NCBI RefSeq assembly: GCF_006716065.1 | Contig: NZ_VFOL01000001.1 | Location: 682,001 to 746,000 of the forward strand | Direction of reading: 5' to 3' | DNA: 64,000 bases | From: Salinispora arenicola | Lineage (GTDB): Bacteria; Actinomycetota; Actinomycetes; Mycobacteriales; Micromonosporaceae | Shown here: piece by piece, positions 61,248 to 64,000 of the stretch | How the letters are laid out: each line of letters begins with the position of its first letter | Position numbering within the stretch: position 1 is the first letter of the stretch | Notes under the pieces: model-generated | What the model saw: only the letters and a program-made list of their open reading frames with translations | Database searches by the model: none | What the model was told of the DNA's origin: nothing | Made by a program: the position numbers and the translations under genes

Positions 61248-61484
61248 GTGACTGACACCCGCGAACAACTTTCAGCAGCTACGAAGCGGTATCGCCGCAC
61301 CGAAGCAGCTCACGAGGCCGCGCGAGAGGCGGTCATCATGGCGGTTGTTGCCGCCCTTCGGGATGGCCTCGGCCCCACTGACGTTGAACGGCTGTCGCCT
61401 TTCAGCGGCGCCTACGTTCGGAAGCTCGCGCGAGAGCACGAGATCCCGCCAGCGCTGCCGGGACCGAAGCGGGCCGCGCCGTAG
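61248..61484 (+). CDS. Small HTH-like element protein
   Basis: A 78-residue protein: QLSAATKRYRRTEAAHEAAREAVIMAVVAALRDG is a long helix, followed by TDVERLSPFSGAYVRKLAREH, a helix-turn-helix like those of small element regulators. Starts at GTG 61248 under the three-copy operator. Convergent with the excisionase gene. Confidence 0.72.
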   Translation: MTDTREQLSAATKRYRRTEAAHEAAREAVIMAVVAALRDGLGPTDVERLSPFSGAYVRKLAREHEIPPALPGPKRAAP

Positions 61485-61489
61485 CGGCA

Positions 61490-61735
61490 TCAGGCAACCT
61501 TCGTGACCGCGTGTTCGGCGGCGTCTACGACAGCACCCGTTGACATTGCCGCCGCCTCCATGTCGTCCAGGGCGCGGGACGGAACGACGTATCGGCCGCG
61601 CACCTTGACGGCGGGAAACTGCCCCTCGCGGATTGCGCGGTACAGCGTCACCTCGGACATGCCGAGAATCTCGGCGGTTTCGGGAACGGAGCGGAAGCGT
61701 GGCGACCGGTCGTTCTCGCTGGTTGACTTGCTCAT
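61490..61735 (-). CDS. xis: Excisionase/MerR-type HTH protein
   Basis: An 81-residue protein with a winged helix typical of excisionases: FRSVPETAEILGMSEVTLYR, then IREGQFPAVKVRGRYVVPSRALDDM. Such Xis proteins bend DNA at the attachment site so the integrase can excise the element. GAGG precedes the ATG. Usually xis adjoins int; here no intact integrase is in the window. Confidence 0.85.
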   Translation of the reverse strand: MSKSTSENDRSPRFRSVPETAEILGMSEVTLYRAIREGQFPAVKVRGRYVVPSRALDDMEAAAMSTGAVVDAAEHAVTKVA

Positions 61736-61869
61736 CACTAGATTGCCTCCGGTGTTGCGTGGTGGGCCAGTGACTGAAGTCAACAGGAAAACGGCTGCGG
61801 TGACGATGCATTGTCAGCGCAGCCGCCGTGCAGTCCGTGTGCAGTTCGTGTGCCGGGGAGGTCGGATCG

Positions 61870-62526
61870 TTGAAAGTCGTTGACCAATGGACGGGGCAGT
61901 ACGCGTGCGCGCTGCAAGCAGCGGTACGGGAAACTCAAGATGAGTTCTCCGCTCGGCTCGGCGTCAACCGGCGCACGGTGGCGATGTGGCATGAGAGACC
62001 TGACGTCATTCTCCAGCCGGCCGCCCAGCGGGAGTTGGACAAGTCACTCGACAGGCTTACCGAGTCGCAGCAGATTCGATTTGCTCGCCAGTTGCGTAGC
62101 GAAGACCGAAGCCATGCCGACAATTCGAACAGCGTTGCGCTCTCTGTAGCCATTGCGGTTGTGGTGTCCGAGGACACGGTGTTGTTGGTGTGTCGCCGCG
62201 ATGCAGACCCGAGCGGGATAACGTGGCAGTTCCCGGCCGGAATTGTGAAGCCTGGCGCATCCGCACAGACAATCGCCATGCGTGAGACGTTGGCCGAGAC
62301 TGGCGTCCACTGCTCGGTACGAGCTACGCTCGGAAACCGAATACATCCGCTTTCGGGCGTGTTCTGTGAGTACTTCCTGTGCGACTACCTCGCCGGAAGC
62401 GTTCAGAATAAAGATCCCGACGAGAACATCGACGCCATCTGGGCACCGAGAGACAGCGTAACGCGCTTCATTCGCGTAGATACCATTTTCCCACCAATAA
62501 TTGAAGCTTTGGAAGGAAAATCATGA
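61870..62526 (+). CDS. HTH-Nudix fusion protein
   Basis: A 218-residue protein. Residues 6-45 are a Cro/CI-like helix-turn-helix (ACALQAAVRETQDEFSARLG, VNRRTVAMWHERPD). Residues 80-210 are a Nudix domain: WQFPAGIVKPGASAQTIAMRETLAETGVH. The Nudix box (GX5EX7REUXEEXGU) is degenerate: the first Glu and one of the EE pair are changed (GASAQTIAMRETLAETGV), so hydrolysis may be lost. The TTG at 61870 follows GGGGAGG. It overlaps the next Nudix gene by 4 bases. The pSAM2 transfer-exclusion protein Pif also carries a Nudix motif. Confidence 0.8.
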   Translation: MKVVDQWTGQYACALQAAVRETQDEFSARLGVNRRTVAMWHERPDVILQPAAQRELDKSLDRLTESQQIRFARQLRSEDRSHADNSNSVALSVAIAVVVSEDTVLLVCRRDADPSGITWQFPAGIVKPGASAQTIAMRETLAETGVHCSVRATLGNRIHPLSGVFCEYFLCDYLAGSVQNKDPDENIDAIWAPRDSVTRFIRVDTIFPPIIEALEGKS

Positions 62527-62933
62527 CAGAGCAGTCCACAGCCGAGCGACCTGCGATCGCAGCGGCGGTCATCGTCTCCCATGGGCAGGTCCTGATGGTG
62601 CGCAGAAGGGAGCGGGAAGGCCAACTGTCGTGGCAGTTCCCGGCGGGTGAAGTCGAGCCCGGCGAGACCGGCGCCGACGCCGCTATTCGGGAGACGCGGG
62701 AGGAAGTTGGGCTGAAAGTAGACGTTGATCGTCTACTCGGTGAACGAGTCCATCCGGCCACTGGGCGTCGCATGATCTACGTCGCTTGCACTGTCTTGGA
62801 CGGCACAGCGCATGTAGCAGATGAGGACGAGTTGGCGGAGGTGGAATGGTGCGACCGGGCCAAACTAACGAGCTACGTTCCGTACCCGTTCTTTGGCCCG
62901 GTTCAGGACTATTTTGACACCCGACTCGCCTAA
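62523..62933 (+). CDS. Nudix hydrolase
   Basis: A 136-residue Nudix protein with an intact box: GEVEPGETGADAAIRETREEVGL (residues 46-68) holding both Glu positions of REXXEE. It likely hydrolyses a nucleoside diphosphate derivative. Coupled to the HTH-Nudix gene, whose C-terminal domain it resembles (SWQFPAGE against TWQFPAGI), so the pair probably arose by duplication. Confidence 0.9.
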   Translation: MTEQSTAERPAIAAAVIVSHGQVLMVRRREREGQLSWQFPAGEVEPGETGADAAIRETREEVGLKVDVDRLLGERVHPATGRRMIYVACTVLDGTAHVADEDELAEVEWCDRAKLTSYVPYPFFGPVQDYFDTRLA

Positions 62934-63244
62934 TCCGCGAATAGATCGCTCAGTCGATTACGCACCACGCCGTCGTGAAACCTCTCCGGCATCGGCACAC
63001 CACCGATGGTCAGCCGGTCGCAAGTAACGTCGTCTAGCGTTTTGGACGGGGCACGCTCGGCGTAGTGAAGCGCTCGGCGCGCATACTGCCGGGCATCGTC
63101 CATCTGTCCAGCATCCTTGAATCGAATGGCGAGCGCGTAGGCGTATTGTGCGGCTGCGCGCTCGTCCACAAAGAATACTTCATCTTCGTATCGCTTGACA
63201 AGATCCGCAATTGGCGGCAGTGGAGCTTCTTCGATATCCATCAT
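62930..63244 (-). CDS. Small hypothetical protein, TPR-like
   Basis: A 104-residue helical protein: DERAAAQYAYALAIRFKDAGQMDDARQYARRALHYAERAP resembles a single tetratricopeptide-type hairpin. It lies 8 bases downstream of the NDK gene on the same strand, so it is co-transcribed, and it overlaps the Nudix gene end by 4 bases. Confidence 0.7.
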   Translation of the reverse strand: MMDIEEAPLPPIADLVKRYEDEVFFVDERAAAQYAYALAIRFKDAGQMDDARQYARRALHYAERAPSKTLDDVTCDRLTIGGVPMPERFHDGVVRNRLSDLFAD

Positions 63245-63252
63245 TGAGTGCC

Positions 63253-63747
63253 TTAGAAGGTGTATTTCTCGGCGAGGGTCTCGTACTCGAAAAGCTCGCT
63301 CGCGTCAAACCACAAGTCAATCTCGTACTTGGCTTCCTCGGAGTTGCCCGAAGCGTGGACAAGGTTCGCAATAACCTTGTGTTGCGCGTCGGTGTACGCC
63401 TTCGAAACGTGTGCGAAGTCGCCCCGGATCGTGCCGGCCGGAGCCTCATTCGGGAACGTGGCGCCGACGAGTCGACGGACGTTCTTCGCCGCCTCGACTC
63501 CTTCGATGGCGAACGCCAGTACCGGACCCTGCTGCATGAATGTGGCGGTCTTCTCATAGACAGACGAACCGAACCGCTCCTCCAGATCGAAGTAGTGGCG
63601 CTTGGTAAACTCCGCGTCCAACTGCTTCATCTTCGTGCCGACAATCTTGAGCCCTGCGTCTTCAAGACGCTGGATGATGCGGCCCGCGAGCCCGCGCGCC
63701 ACGGCATCCGGCTTGAGAAGCACGAGAGTTCGCTCCACGGTCGCCAT
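63253..63747 (-). CDS. Nucleoside diphosphate kinase-like protein
   Basis: A 164-residue NDK. ERTLVLLKPDAVARGLAGRI is the N-terminal signature; GTIRGDFAHVS and NLVHASGN hold the nucleotide-binding Arg and the phosphorylated His. The usual NxxHGSDS is NxxHASGN, and the length and spacing are closer to archaeal-type NDKs than to a standard actinobacterial Ndk. Found on a mobile element, it may be a second, specialised kinase. ATG start at 63747. Confidence 0.85.
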   Translation of the reverse strand: MATVERTLVLLKPDAVARGLAGRIIQRLEDAGLKIVGTKMKQLDAEFTKRHYFDLEERFGSSVYEKTATFMQQGPVLAFAIEGVEAAKNVRRLVGATFPNEAPAGTIRGDFAHVSKAYTDAQHKVIANLVHASGNSEEAKYEIDLWFDASELFEYETLAEKYTF

Positions 63748-63825
63748 GCTGATTTGCCCCTTCCCGACACCGTCCCTGACGCCACTACCCTGCCGCATCT
63801 CCTATCTGTCGGCGCCGCCGGGGGC

Positions 63826-64000
63826 TCAGATTGCCTCCACGGCGACCGTGGCGCGCTTGCCGCGTGACACCGTGATCTGGTCGGCATCGGCGAGCGTGGC
63901 GATAGCTCGCTGCGCCGTGCTGATGGCGACGCCGTACCGCTCTCCCAGCACGGCGATTGTGGGGAGCTGGTCGCCAAGCTTGAGCGCGCCACACCGGATG
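63826..64000 (-). CDS. GntR-family regulator, 3' part only
   Basis: The frame enters from the right edge and ends with TGA at 63826. It reads IRCGALKLGDQLPTIAVLGE, then RYGVAISTAQRAIATLADAD and QITVSRGKRATVAV: the second half of a GntR winged helix. KorSA of pSAM2 is a GntR repressor near pra, so this may be the element's master repressor. The protein appears to end with the DNA-binding domain. Confidence 0.8.
   Translation of the reverse strand, partial: IRCGALKLGDQLPTIAVLGERYGVAISTAQRAIATLADADQITVSRGKRATVAVEAI

Overview
The window is high-GC actinobacterial DNA. GTG and TTG starts, GGAGG-type ribosome sites, DUF3117, an actinobacterial-type Mrp and MgtE-N/CBS protein, the KorAB 2-oxoglutarate oxidoreductase and an actinomycete integrative element together point to Micromonosporaceae (Micromonospora or Salinispora-like). 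This placement is inferred from gene content; no database was searched.

Bases 1-43,000 are mostly chromosome. Bases 1-8,700 hold two DUF4190 membrane proteins, short-chain dehydrogenases, a malyl-CoA-lyase-like enzyme, an EamA exporter, PhzF, and an MgtE-N/CBS protein overlapping a DUF1003 protein. Bases 8,883-20,831 resemble in gene order the Mycobacterium tuberculosis Rv1207-Rv1232c block: mrp, tatB, an HtrA protease, an O-methyltransferase, DUF3117, tag, a DivIVA-domain protein and folP2-like. sigE/rseA, gpgS and the glg genes are absent, and pepA and a paaX-type pair sit inside. Bases 20,896-29,352 carry a lone nuoA, a secreted C39-like protease, korAB, a K+ channel, an XRE regulator with clpP, and an LPKTG-anchored protein. 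Bases 29,457-42,888 are accessory metabolism: a haloalkane-dehalogenase-like lipoprotein, a TetR/MDR pair with two matched operators, a GH15/SDR/NmrA/SMP-30/Lrp cluster, luxS, and a glycosyltransferase-deacetylase pair.

Bases 43,000-48,000 form an RNA island on the minus strand. An RtcB RNA ligase is embedded in a very compact tRNA array; neighbouring tRNA genes lie 0-2 bases apart and several encode CCA. Two (Ile-GAT, Arg-ACG) fold canonically. The others are tRNA-like but have odd anticodon arms, bulged T stems, truncations or weak acceptor pairing. Two basic proteins with C-terminal helix-turn-helix segments lie downstream. The layout suggests a tRNA supply-and-repair (or decoy) system for surviving tRNA-cutting toxins; this function is inferred.

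Bases 47,700-53,000 record repeated integration at a tRNA-Arg-type target: a decayed full-length copy, two identical 60-bp attachment repeats, three copies of a 19-bp flank motif, and an integrase pseudogene. From about 53,000 to the window end lies an actinomycete integrative and conjugative element: a DUF3631 replication ATPase whose 3' end holds a symmetric 9-bp iteron array, a primase-polymerase, an FtsK/TraB DNA translocase with a strong GCTAGC repeat just past its stop, spread-type membrane proteins, an excisionase, an HTH-Nudix fusion next to a second Nudix protein, a nucleoside diphosphate kinase and a truncated GntR regulator. No intact integrase lies in the window.
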